Notes under the pieces: generated by a model
Database searches by the model: none
What the model was told of the DNA's origin: nothing
The model's input: the letters and a program-made list of their open reading frames with translations, nothing else
Source of the DNA: JAPLJC01 sp963697965
GTDB lineage: Bacteria > Desulfobacterota > Desulfobaccia > Desulfobaccales > 0-14-0-80-60-11
Length of the DNA stretch: 64,000 nt
Reading direction: 5' to 3'
NCBI GenBank assembly: GCA_963697965.1
Contig: OY969108.1
Span: 1,550,001-1,614,000, forward strand
Part shown: piece after piece, positions 1 through 7,544 of the stretch
Layout of the letters: each line of letters begins with the position of its first letter
Numbering within the stretch: position 1 is the stretch's first letter
Position numbers and translations under genes: made by a program

Positions 1-973
1 ACAACCTCGCCAAGGGGGCAGCCGCCTCCCGGGCTATCTCCGGCAGCAGGTCCTGATGGGCCAGCAGGGATTCCGGGGCCCGGAAACGATAGAGGAGCAG
101 GTCCCGATACCAGAGTTGGGCCAGGGACAGGAAATGATCCTGGTCAGGTCGGCTCCTGGCCAGGCGCTGGGCCCAATCGAGCGCCAGGCTGGCCGAGCCG
201 CCTTCGATTCCCTCCAGGTCGGCCAGCACCTGGCGGCGCTGGGCCAGGATGGCCTCCGGGTCCAGGTTGAGGGCCCGCCCCAGGGAGCCGCCGCTCAAGG
301 CCGCCAGCAGCCGGGCCTGGGGCGGCGCCAGCCCCCGGCGCTCCTCGAGTTCCCGGGCCACCAGGGCGGCGGGCAGTGGGACGAAGGAAAGCTTGTGGCA
401 GCGGGAAACCACGGTGGGCAGCAGGTCTGCCTCCACCTGGGCGGTGAGCACCAGGAGATGCCGCTCCGGCGGCTCCTCCAGGGTCTTCAGCAGGGCGTGG
501 GCCGCCGCTTCGTTATAGCCGGTCAGGGCTTCCGCCGGCTTGATCAGGGCCACCCGCCAGCCGCCGCCGAAGGGAGGAAAAACGGTGAGGCGGCGGAAAT
601 CCCGGATCTGCTCGATCTTGATCTGGGGCTTTTGGTAAGATAGGGACTCCAGGGTTGGGGTGATCACCAGAAAGTCCGGATGAACGCCCGCGGCCAGCCT
701 CCGGCAGGAGGGGCAGGCGCCGCAGGCGTCACCGTCTGCCAACGGTTCCTGGCAGTTGAGGGCCGCAGCCAGGGCCCGGGCCGTGGATGCCTTGCCCACC
801 CCTTCCGGGCCCAGGAACAGGTAGGCGTGGGCCAGCCGGCCTTTTTGGGCGGCGGTCTTCAGGTGGGAGATCAGCCACTCCTGGCCGATAATCTCCCGGA
901 AGGTCATGGGGCCCGTAGGCGCCAGGGCCGGGGGGGGAGGGGCAGTGGCCTTATTTTTCTTAGGGTTCGCCAT
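1..973 (-). CDS. holB: DNA polymerase III delta-prime subunit, C-terminus cut by window edge
   Basis: Clamp-loader subunit that helps load the beta sliding clamp during replication. I read it from the ATG at 973; the frame stays open to base 1 (about 324 codons), so the C-terminus lies outside the window. Seen: P-loop GPEGVGKAST at residues 55-64, zinc-type cysteines at 74, 84, 87 and 90 (CGACPSC), LEEPP at 165-169 and the sensor-1 SRC triad at 190-192. These are the standard landmarks of the gamma/delta-prime AAA+ family. The P-loop looks intact, unlike the degenerate one in E. coli delta-prime, so a DnaX-like identity cannot be fully excluded, but the length and the HolB-type zinc module favour holB. 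The next gene upstream, guaA, is on the same strand but separated by repeats. Confidence 0.88.
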   Translation of the reverse strand, partial: MANPKKNKATAPPPPALAPTGPMTFREIIGQEWLISHLKTAAQKGRLAHAYLFLGPEGVGKASTARALAAALNCQEPLADGDACGACPSCRRLAAGVHPDFLVITPTLESLSYQKPQIKIEQIRDFRRLTVFPPFGGGWRVALIKPAEALTGYNEAAAHALLKTLEEPPERHLLVLTAQVEADLLPTVVSRCHKLSFVPLPAALVARELEERRGLAPPQARLLAALSGGSLGRALNLDPEAILAQRRQVLADLEGIEGGSASLALDWAQRLARSRPDQDHFLSLAQLWYRDLLLYRFRAPESLLAHQDLLPEIAREAAAPLARL

Positions 974-975
974 GT

Positions 976-1008
976 TAGTAGCCAGTAGTCAGTAGTCAGT
1001 AGTCAGTT
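976..1008. repeat. Heptanucleotide tandem repeat (AGTAGTC type)
   Basis: About four and a half units of a 7-bp motif (AGTAGCC/AGTAGTC) directly ahead of the holB start codon. It belongs to the 7-bp-period arrays found throughout the intergenic DNA of this window. Confidence 0.85.
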
Positions 1009-1011
1009 TCC

Positions 1012-1079
1012 GTAGGGTGCGTCTTACGCACCGTTAATCGTAAGATGCTAATATGGTTGGCGCGTAAGACGCGCCCTAC
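1012..1079. repeat. 68-bp palindromic element
   Basis: Two arms, GTAGGGTGCGTCTTACGC and the reverse complement of GTAGGGCGCGTCTTACGC, face each other around a short AT-rich middle. 19 of 21 arm positions pair. It would form a strong hairpin and looks like a dispersed REP-like sequence. It lies between holB and guaA. Confidence 0.75.
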
Positions 1080-1111
1080 AACTTTCTTATGGGTATTCAT
1101 GTTATTGAAAT

Positions 1112-1171
1112 AGTAATCAGTAATCAGTTTCTTTACTGTTCTTGCCTTTACTGGCAACTGACTACTGACTA
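1112..1171. repeat. Heptanucleotide repeats flanking a short spacer
   Basis: AGTAATC units at 1112-1132 and CTGACTA units (opposite orientation) at 1146-1171 form an inverted pair just downstream of guaA. Confidence 0.7.
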
Positions 1172-1179
1172 CTGCCTTT

Positions 1180-2730
1180 TCACTCCCATTCAATGGTGCT
1201 GGGCGGTTTGGAGGAGATGTCATAGACCACCCGGTTCACCCTTTTCACCTCGTTGATGATGCGATTGGCCAGCCGGGCCAAAAAATCATGGGGCAGGCGG
1301 CTCCAGTCCGCGGTCATGGCGTCGGCGGAATCGACGATCCTGAGGGCGATGACGTTCTCATAGGTGCGCTCATCCCCCATGACGCCCACGGTGCGGATGG
1401 GCAGCAGCACCGCAAAGGCCTGCCACACCTGGCGGTAGAAGCCCGCGGTCAGCATCTCTTCGATGACGATGGCGTCCGCCTGCCGCAGGATGTCCAGGCG
1501 TTCCCGGTCCACTGCTCCCAGGATGCGGATGGCCAGGCCCGGCCCGGGGAAGGGATGGCGCCAGACCAGGCGGTCCGGCAGGCCTAATTCCCGGCCCACC
1601 TCCCGGACCTCGTCCTTAAAAAGCTCTCTAAGCGGCTCCAACAGCTTAAGGGGCATGATCTCCGGCAGGCCGCCCACGTTGTGATGGGTCTTGATGGTGG
1701 CCGAAGGGCCCTTGAAGGAGATGCTTTCGATGACGTCGGGGTAAAGGGTGCCCTGGGCCAGGTATTTCACCCCGCCCAGCTTCTCCGCCTCGGCGGCAAA
1801 GGTGGAGATGAATTCGTGGCCGATGCGCTTGCGTTTCTCCTCCGGGTCGACGACCCCCTCGAGAACTTGCAGGAACTTGGCGGTGGCGTCCACGTGCACC
1901 AGGTTCAGGTGGTGGTGGTCCCGGAAGAGGTTGAGCACTTCCGCCGCCTCATCCTGGCGGAGCAGGCCATTATCCACGAAGACGCAAGTGAGGCGATCCC
2001 CGATGGCCCGGTGCACCAGGATGGCGGTGACCGAGGAGTCCACCCCGCCGGACAGGGCGCAAATTACCCGTTCCTTTTCTCCCACCTCCCGGCGGATGGC
2101 GGCGGTGGCGGCCTCGATGAAGGATTGCATGGTCCACAGGGGCTTAAGGCCGCAGATGCGGAAGAGAAAATTGCTGAGGATCACCTTGCCCCGGGGAGTA
2201 TGGTGCACCTCCGGGTGAAACTGCACCCCGTAAAGCCGCCGCTCCCGGTGGCGCACCGCACCTATGGGACAGGAATTGCTGGCCCCGATGATTTCGAAGC
2301 CCGGAGCCACCTCCTCCACCAGGTCGCCGTGGCTCATCCAGACCTGTTCCTCAGGGTCGAGGCCCATGAACAAGTCCTGGGTGTCCAGGATGCGGAAGGG
2401 CATGTAGCCGTATTCCCTGGAGGCGGCCGGGGAGACTTTCCCACCCAGCAGGTGGTTCATAAGCTGGATGCCGTAACAAATGCCCAGGACCGGCACCCCC
2501 AGGGAGAAGACGGCCGGGTCGAGGCTGGGGGCGTCAGGGTCATAGACGCTGCGGGGGCCGCCGGAGAGGATGAGGCCCCCGGGGGCAAACTCCCGGATGC
2601 GAGCCAGCGGCAGACTGAAGGGGTGAATTTCGCAGTAAACCTTGAGTTCCCGCACCCGCCGGGCAATGAGCTGGGTGTATTGGGAGCCGAAGTCCAGAAT
2701 CAGGATTTTTTCTTTATGCGGATCAGACAT
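1180..2730 (-). CDS. guaA: GMP synthase (glutamine-hydrolysing)
   Basis: Converts XMP to GMP using glutamine and ATP, the last step of GMP synthesis. 516 aa, the usual bacterial length. Seen in order: a class I glutamine amidotransferase domain with the nucleophile Cys85 in GICYGIQL and the FHPEVHH histidine, then the ATP pyrophosphatase loop SGGVDSS near residue 225, and a C-terminal dimerisation domain ending in the canonical PPSTIEWE. The ATG at 2730 gives the standard N-terminus (KILILDFGSQYTQLIARRVRE). guaB is not next to it. Transcription probably starts from the promoter at 2816-2844, giving a leader of about 80 nt that holds a strong GGGCGACCC hairpin (about 2755-2776). Confidence 0.97.
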   Translation of the reverse strand: MSDPHKEKILILDFGSQYTQLIARRVRELKVYCEIHPFSLPLARIREFAPGGLILSGGPRSVYDPDAPSLDPAVFSLGVPVLGICYGIQLMNHLLGGKVSPAASREYGYMPFRILDTQDLFMGLDPEEQVWMSHGDLVEEVAPGFEIIGASNSCPIGAVRHRERRLYGVQFHPEVHHTPRGKVILSNFLFRICGLKPLWTMQSFIEAATAAIRREVGEKERVICALSGGVDSSVTAILVHRAIGDRLTCVFVDNGLLRQDEAAEVLNLFRDHHHLNLVHVDATAKFLQVLEGVVDPEEKRKRIGHEFISTFAAEAEKLGGVKYLAQGTLYPDVIESISFKGPSATIKTHHNVGGLPEIMPLKLLEPLRELFKDEVREVGRELGLPDRLVWRHPFPGPGLAIRILGAVDRERLDILRQADAIVIEEMLTAGFYRQVWQAFAVLLPIRTVGVMGDERTYENVIALRIVDSADAMTADWSRLPHDFLARLANRIINEVKRVNRVVYDISSKPPSTIEWE

Positions 2731-2815
2731 CGAGTTTCGAGTCTTGGGTTGTAGGGGCGACCCGCTGGGTCGCCCAGGGTCCGGGCCTCAACCCTCTAGG
2801 TTGATTTTTTAATTG

Positions 2816-2844
2816 ATTATAGCCGCTTGCCGGCCAAATTGCAA
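2816..2844 (-). promoter_or_regulatory. Sigma-70-type promoter for guaA
   Basis: On the minus strand a perfect -10 TATAAT (2821-2816) lies 17 bp after a -35 TTGCAA (2844-2839). The predicted start is about 80 nt upstream of the guaA ATG. The hairpin in the leader (2755-2776) recurs as an intergenic sequence near 18744, so it is more likely a dispersed repeat than a dedicated riboswitch. Confidence 0.6.
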
Positions 2845-2965
2845 AGATTCTGTATGGTGCGCCACGTTAACCTCATACGATTCTATTCAGGAAACATTTG
2901 GTTCTTCAAGGTGGTGACCTGGTATCGCGTGTCGGAAAAATGTTTAATGTATCTTGGCATTTAAA

Positions 2966-3073
2966 CTCCCCCTCCCTTGAGGGGAGGGGGTTGGGGGGAG
3001 GGTGGTAACGCATTAAGATAACAAGAAAATAATCACCCCCACCTTAGCCCTCCCCCCTCAAGGGGGAGGGAGG
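2966..3073. repeat. CCCTCCC palindromic repeat, copy A1
   Basis: Inverted arms rich in CCCCTCCC/GGGGAGGG (2966-3005 and 3034-3073) around an AT-rich centre. It fills most of the 513-bp gap between guaA and the next minus-strand gene. Related copies lie at 33624-33827 and 57578-57837. Apart from this element and the guaA promoter I see no gene here. Confidence 0.8.
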
Positions 3074-3243
3074 AAAACCCCTAATCTTTAGTTTAAGATA
3101 ATCAAGAGACGTTGCCTTATAAGCTGGCGTCGCCGGGGTTTTCCTGGTGAAGAGCGGTTAAGGCGGCGGGCACTGCCCGCCCTATTTGGGTAAGGGGGAT
3201 TTTATAGGGCGTCCTGTGGCCACCGAATGGGAGGAAATCGGGC

Positions 3244-4413
3244 CTAGAGCCCCAAGGGAGCCAGATAGCGCCGCCCGATTTCGGCCTGCAGCCAGCCCGC
3301 GGGGGCGCTCTCGCGGCGGTCCAGGAGATCACGCAAATCCCCGGCCACGCCCCGCAGACGGCCGAGGATCTGTTCCCGGGCCGCGGCCAGCGGTCCCCAA
3401 TCACCGGAGTCACAAAGGCGCCGGAAGGCCGGTTCCAGCTCCGGCATGAGCGGGGCGTAAAGGGGAGGACGCAAGGCCAGCAGCAGCGCCAGGGAAGCCA
3501 GGCGGCGCTCCTCGATCAGGTAGGCGAGGCGGCCCCATTCGTTGACTTCCGCCAGGGCGTCTTTCAGGGTCCGGAGCCATAGCTCCAGCCGGCTATGGGG
3601 AGCCAGTTCCAGGAGCACGGCAAAGGCCGGTCCCAGGCTGGGCTCCAGGGCCTCCCCGACTTCGTGATGGATGACGGGCTCCAACTCCCCGGCCAGGAAG
3701 GCCTCAAACCCGGGCCAATGGGCCGCCGGGTCCCGGAGCAGGCTGGCCAGCTCCAGCCCGTAGGTCCCCAGGGCTACTTGCAGAAAAGGTTTGTGCTGCT
3801 GAACGGGGTCGGAGATGCGGTCCCAGAGGTAATATTCCCAGGCCTGGCGGCGGACGTAAATCAAGGGTCCCTGGCGCAAGGCCGGGGCTCCATCCAGGTC
3901 CCGGGCCAACTCCCGGCCCAGCACCAAGATGGTCAGGTCACCGTGACGCCGGACTTCTTGCAGTTCCCCCAGGAAACAGGTGGGAGCCTGCCCCCGGCTG
4001 AGGCCGGCGCCATAGGCGAAGCCCAGGGGAATCAGGCGCCGGTTGAGGGCAGCCACCGCCAAGGGCTGGAAGCGCCGCCTTCCCAGGGGGAGAGATTGCC
4101 AGGCGGCTCCTTCCAGGGTATCCCAGACTTGCTCCCTGGCTTCAATCCACTCCAGCACCGCGGCGGGTTCCGGCTCCCGCCAGGCCGGCAAACGATTTTC
4201 CCATTTATAGAGCTGCCGCAACCTGAGCAGGGCGCCGCACAGGGAGTAGCCCCCGGCCTGGGCGGCCGCGGCCACCTGACAGTTGGAGGCCAGCCGCTTC
4301 AGGAAGGTTGGGGGGAGCATGGCCGGGGCGCTGCCCCGGGTTATTTTTGGCCGCGGCTCCTGGAAATCCCCGGTGGGGAGCGCGGGAATCCTACCGGAAG
4401 GACGCCGGCTCAT
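3244..4413 (-). CDS. Conserved hypothetical protein (Sfum_1244-like)
   Basis: 389 aa, no signal peptide or clear membrane segment, mostly helical and rich in Leu, Ala, Arg and Glu. From memory it resembles an uncharacterised family of syntrophic and sulfate-reducing deltaproteobacteria (Sfum_1244-type); no function is known to me. Its ATG overlaps the stop of the upstream TPR gene (ATGA at 4410-4413), so the two are probably translationally coupled. An internal Met (APAMLPPTFLKRL, about residue 32) is an alternative start, since the first 30 residues are Pro/Arg/Gly-rich and may not be translated. Confidence 0.6.
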   Translation of the reverse strand: MSRRPSGRIPALPTGDFQEPRPKITRGSAPAMLPPTFLKRLASNCQVAAAAQAGGYSLCGALLRLRQLYKWENRLPAWREPEPAAVLEWIEAREQVWDTLEGAAWQSLPLGRRRFQPLAVAALNRRLIPLGFAYGAGLSRGQAPTCFLGELQEVRRHGDLTILVLGRELARDLDGAPALRQGPLIYVRRQAWEYYLWDRISDPVQQHKPFLQVALGTYGLELASLLRDPAAHWPGFEAFLAGELEPVIHHEVGEALEPSLGPAFAVLLELAPHSRLELWLRTLKDALAEVNEWGRLAYLIEERRLASLALLLALRPPLYAPLMPELEPAFRRLCDSGDWGPLAAAREQILGRLRGVAGDLRDLLDRRESAPAGWLQAEIGRRYLAPLGL

Positions 4414-5174
4414 TTGCGGATCTGTTCCACCAGCTTCCGGGCCAGATCCTGGTCCAGGCCCTGGAGTATTTTGAATTCGCGGTTGGCGGCGGCGACGTCC
4501 CCGGTCCTGGCATAGTAAGCGCTCAGGGCATAATGTGTCTGGGGATCCTTGGGGTCCAGGGCCGAGGCTTCCTTCAGCTCTTTGCCGGCCTCGTCGAGGC
4601 GGCCCAGGTTGAGGTAGGCCAGGCCCAGGTCGCGGTGGGCCCGGGCCATGTCCGGCTGCAATTTTACGGCCTGGGTAAACTCGGCCAGGGCTTCCCGGTC
4701 CCGCTTCATTTTGCCCAGGGCCAGCCCCAGGCGGTAGTGGTTTTCAGGGTCGTCGGGGTGCAGGCGCACCGCCTTCAGGAAGGCGTCCCGGGCCTCTGGA
4801 AAACGCCCCATTTTCATATAGGCCGTTCCCAGGTTTCCCAGGGCCAGGGCCGACTGGGGCTGCAGGCGCACGACTTCCTTAAAGGCCTGGGCCGCTTCCG
4901 GGTAGCGGTTCAAATTGGCATAAGCCAGACCTAACTGCTGCCGGGCCTCGGCATAATTGGGATCGAGGAGGATGGCCTTCTGGTAGGCCTGGATGGCCGC
5001 ATCAGCGCGGCCGCTCTGTTCCAAACCCTGGGCCTGATGGAAAAGTTCCTGCGCCTTGGCTGGGACCCCCGATTCTTCTTCGTAGGTGTCCATCTGGGCC
5101 GAAAGGGCCCCGGTCAGGATGGTCAGGCAGATCAAGACGGCCAGTAAGGCTCGTCCTGCCGCGATTTTCAGCAT
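4410..5174 (-). CDS. Exported tetratricopeptide repeat protein
   Basis: 254 aa. An N-terminal signal peptide (hydrophobic core ALLAVLICLTILTGALSA, residues 9-26) is followed by about six TPR units from residue 35 on, with repeated patterns such as AEARQQLGLAYANLNRYPEA and ALGNLGTAYMKMGRFPEA. TPR arrays bind partner proteins; the protein should act in the periplasm, possibly tethered by an uncleaved signal. It is the first gene of a two-gene unit with the hypothetical protein that overlaps its stop codon. The partner is not identifiable from sequence. Confidence 0.85.
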   Translation of the reverse strand: MLKIAAGRALLAVLICLTILTGALSAQMDTYEEESGVPAKAQELFHQAQGLEQSGRADAAIQAYQKAILLDPNYAEARQQLGLAYANLNRYPEAAQAFKEVVRLQPQSALALGNLGTAYMKMGRFPEARDAFLKAVRLHPDDPENHYRLGLALGKMKRDREALAEFTQAVKLQPDMARAHRDLGLAYLNLGRLDEAGKELKEASALDPKDPQTHYALSAYYARTGDVAAANREFKILQGLDQDLARKLVEQIRK

Positions 5175-5436
5175 TAGGGAATCTCCAAGGGGAAGGATTT
5201 TCCTTTAAGTATATTAAAAAATCGCCGGGAAGGGGAGGGGATGGGAGGGAACCAGGGTGAGCCGGTTTCCTGGAGAGAAATGCAGACGATAAGGCCCCCC
5301 AGGGCGGCCAGGCCCGCGCTTCCAACTTATAGGGCGGCCTGTGGCCGCCTCCCATGGGGCGATCCAAAGCGGCGGGCACAGCCCGCCCTATGAGCTAAAA
5401 AGCTTGGCAAAGTGACCTACTAAGTGATATAGTTTT

Positions 5437-5823
5437 ATGAAAATGAGGTTGTTCAAAAATAAATAGTTTGCCCGTTGGGCAGGCGCCGAAGACATTTCGG
5501 ATTCTGTCTTGCTGGAGGCAGCGGCGGAGATTGTCGCGGGCCAGGTTGAGGCCGATCTTGGGGGCTACCTGTTCAAAAAACGCTTGAGACGGGAAGGGAG
5601 CGGGAAGCGCGGCAGTTATCGGGTTCTTTTAGGATACCAAAGGCCAAATGCGGCACGGATTATCTTTCTTTATGCGTTTGCCAAAAATGCCAGGGCCAAT
5701 ATTCCAGATAAGGAAAAGGAAGCGCTAAGCCTGGTTGCAGAGGCCTTTATTTCGGCAACAGATGTGCAGGTAGCCTTGCTTTTGAAGGATGGCGCTCTAG
5801 TGGAGGTAAATCACCATGAGTGA
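5437..5823 (+). pseudogene. RelE/HigB-family toxin gene with an in-frame early stop
   Basis: The body reads as a RelE/HigB-like mRNA interferase: EIVAGQVEADLGG, FKKRLRREGSGKRGSYRVLL and YAFAKNARANIPDKE are the family landmarks. Translating from ATG 5437 or 5443 gives M(K)MRLFKNK, then TAG at 5464-5466, then FARWAGAEDISD in the same frame. Relatives carry a residue, often Trp, where the stop lies (K-W-FARW), so one TGG-to-TAG change would explain it. A TTG at 5509 could start a shortened protein lacking the first beta-strand, but I expect loss of toxin function. Its end overlaps the antitoxin ATG by 8 bp. Confidence 0.75.
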
Positions 5824-6118
5824 GATTTTGGATATAGCCCACAATATGGCGCGCGAGCTGTTCAAGGCCGGCGCCATGGACGAAATTACCATGCGCAAAA
5901 TTAACGCGCTTTGCTTGCCGCCTAAAAGGGCGTTTCGGCCTGAGGATATACGGCGCATTCGCATCGCCAACCACGTTAGCCAGGCTGTGTTTGCGGTGAT
6001 CCTGGGCATCGGCAAGACAACGGTTCAACAGTGGGAGCAGGGGCAAAAAAGACCGAGCGGCCCGGCGCAACGGCTCCTGGATCTTATTGATCGAAAGGGA
6101 TTGGCTGCGCTTGGCTGA
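5816..6118 (+). CDS. Xre-type helix-turn-helix antitoxin
   Basis: 100 aa. The C-terminal half holds a helix-turn-helix of the Xre/HigA type (IRIANHVSQAVFAVILGIGKTTVQQWEQGQKRPSGPAQRLL is the region; key residues are VSQ, TTVQQWE and G-KRPSGPA). These antitoxins bind the toxin with the N-terminal part and repress their own operon. The gene overlaps the damaged toxin gene by 8 bp, the order toxin then antitoxin being typical of HigBA-type modules. It is intact although the toxin is not, as expected if it may be kept or lost freely once the toxin is dead. Confidence 0.8.
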   Translation: MSEILDIAHNMARELFKAGAMDEITMRKINALCLPPKRAFRPEDIRRIRIANHVSQAVFAVILGIGKTTVQQWEQGQKRPSGPAQRLLDLIDRKGLAALG

Positions 6119-6199
6119 TAGCGCCCTTCCCTTACCGCCCATCCGCACCTGCTGCGCTACGCTTTCCAGCCCTGCGGTTGTACAGCGCTTTTTGCGCTT

Positions 6200-6484
6200 T
6201 TATTTTCCCATTCTGGCTCTGAACGGATTACTTTTCTTCCAGCCAGCCTGGTACTCATGATCAACCTTGAAAACCTTTATGTCTGCTTCCGATTCACGGT
6301 CGACCCAGTAGATCTTGAAATCTGCTTCTGATTCTCGCTGTACGTAGAACCACAGAACATCCCCTTTGGCTTGGTATTCATGGTCAACCACATAAAAGAG
6401 GAGATCCGCCTGGTACTCATGATCTACTTGAAAGACCTTAGCGTTTGCTTGTGACTTTCGATCTACAACGAAGATTTTAGCCAT
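6200..6484 (-). CDS. Short repeat protein, DUF6150-like
   Basis: 94 aa made almost wholly of six units of about 13 residues with the pattern hydrophobic-V-D-R/H-E-Y/S-Q/E-A-D/N (VDRKSQAN, VDHEYQAD, VDHEYQAK, VQRESEAD, VDRESEAD, VDHEYQAG). The regular alternation suggests a small beta-structure. I recall such proteins as DUF6150, with no assigned function. RBS-like GGAGAAAACTT precedes the ATG at 6484. It stands alone, convergent with the antitoxin gene. Confidence 0.7.
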   Translation of the reverse strand: MAKIFVVDRKSQANAKVFQVDHEYQADLLFYVVDHEYQAKGDVLWFYVQRESEADFKIYWVDRESEADIKVFKVDHEYQAGWKKSNPFRARMGK

Positions 6485-6559
6485 AAGTTTTCTCCTTTTC
6501 GGCTAGTTTGTGTCACACGGCTGGGTGTCTTTCTAAGATGCCTCGAAATTCGTCTTAGT

Positions 6560-7522
6560 TTAGGATGAAATTCCCAGGTTGAAGCCGTTCGGTTTCCCGC
6601 GAAGGTAGATTTGGTCTTCGATTAGCCCATGCCTAAGTAGTCTTTCTTTATCATTGGCCAACCTTCCTTTTTTTTGATCATCATCAAACCCGAAAATTAT
6701 CAGCCTGGGCCGGGGGGATATCGTCAGATTCTTCTGTCGGGCCACTTCCTCCACGATGGCCTTTTTTTTCTTTAGGATTTCTCCTTCAAGGTCCAATAAA
6801 TTTTTACAAACATTAATATATGATTTTTTGATATCTTCCAATTTCCCTTTTATCAGCCTCTCGTATGTCGTAATTTGTTCCACTATCTTTGGTTTATTAT
6901 TCTTAGTGGCTCTGATTTCAGGGTTGCTAAATAATTTAGCTTCAAAAAATACCAGTTCCCAACCTTTATCGCTCTTTTGGAGAGCTGCGAAATCGATGCG
7001 AGGAGCCCGTGACCGTTTGCGCTCCACGTCAGGCAATTCCTCCGAACTTTCCTTCGCTCCTTCATCAGTTAAAGCTATTTCAACATCAATAATATTTTGG
7101 TTACTCATAAGTATTTTTTGAATCCCTTTTTTCTCCTCTCCTGCATAATACAAGCTTGCCCTTTTTATTTCTTTCAACTTATTAAAATTATTTATAAATA
7201 ACTTTTTAAGGTCTTTATCGTCATGATTAGCTTTTTCATCGGATGACTCATACAGATTTGGTTCTCCATCGTACGACTTAACGTAGAGGTTTTTATAAGG
7301 ATCAAGAAGGAATTTATAGTGTGTTCTTCCCAGAAGCTGATCATGTTTTTGTTCTAGCTTGATAAGGCTATTTCCGGCATAATATATATTGAGGTAGTCA
7401 TTTCTGATACCTATATGCAAGTCACTGTCGTTCAAGATATCCCGCCACCAGCCACCCTTATTATAGGCTTCATTTAAAAGCTTAATAAACTCATCGTTTA
7501 ACCCTTTTTTAAATTTAGCCAT
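6560..7522 (-). CDS. Putative PD-(D/E)XK-type nuclease, accessory gene
   Basis: 320 aa. The start at 7522 is chosen because GGAGGTTACA stands right before that ATG; a longer frame would run into the upstream gene. The central part shows RIDFAAL (Asp177), then WELVFFEAKLFSNPEIR (Glu194 and Lys196), the D-x(n)-E-x-K spacing of the PD-(D/E)XK nuclease fold. Around it are long charged helices, and the C-terminus has another beta-strand, RLIIFGFDDD. Codon use is clearly AT-richer than the core genes, a sign of transfer. It lies 22 bp behind the metallo-beta-lactamase gene on the same strand, so the two probably form an operon. Target and role are unknown. Confidence 0.55.
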   Translation of the reverse strand: MAKFKKGLNDEFIKLLNEAYNKGGWWRDILNDSDLHIGIRNDYLNIYYAGNSLIKLEQKHDQLLGRTHYKFLLDPYKNLYVKSYDGEPNLYESSDEKANHDDKDLKKLFINNFNKLKEIKRASLYYAGEEKKGIQKILMSNQNIIDVEIALTDEGAKESSEELPDVERKRSRAPRIDFAALQKSDKGWELVFFEAKLFSNPEIRATKNNKPKIVEQITTYERLIKGKLEDIKKSYINVCKNLLDLEGEILKKKKAIVEEVARQKNLTISPRPRLIIFGFDDDQKKGRLANDKERLLRHGLIEDQIYLRGKPNGFNLGISS

Positions 7523-7544
7523 TGTAACCTCCATAGGATATTTA

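Noticed and set aside
1681..2754. Long plus-strand frames opposite guaA and similar ones opposite lon, thrS and shc
   Set aside because: They are shadows caused by high GC at third positions; the opposite strand holds clear enzymes.
5464..5466. TAG in the toxin gene as a pyrrolysine codon
   Set aside because: No pyl genes and no MttB/MtbB-type enzyme are in the window, and a toxin would be an unusual place; a nonsense mutation is simpler.
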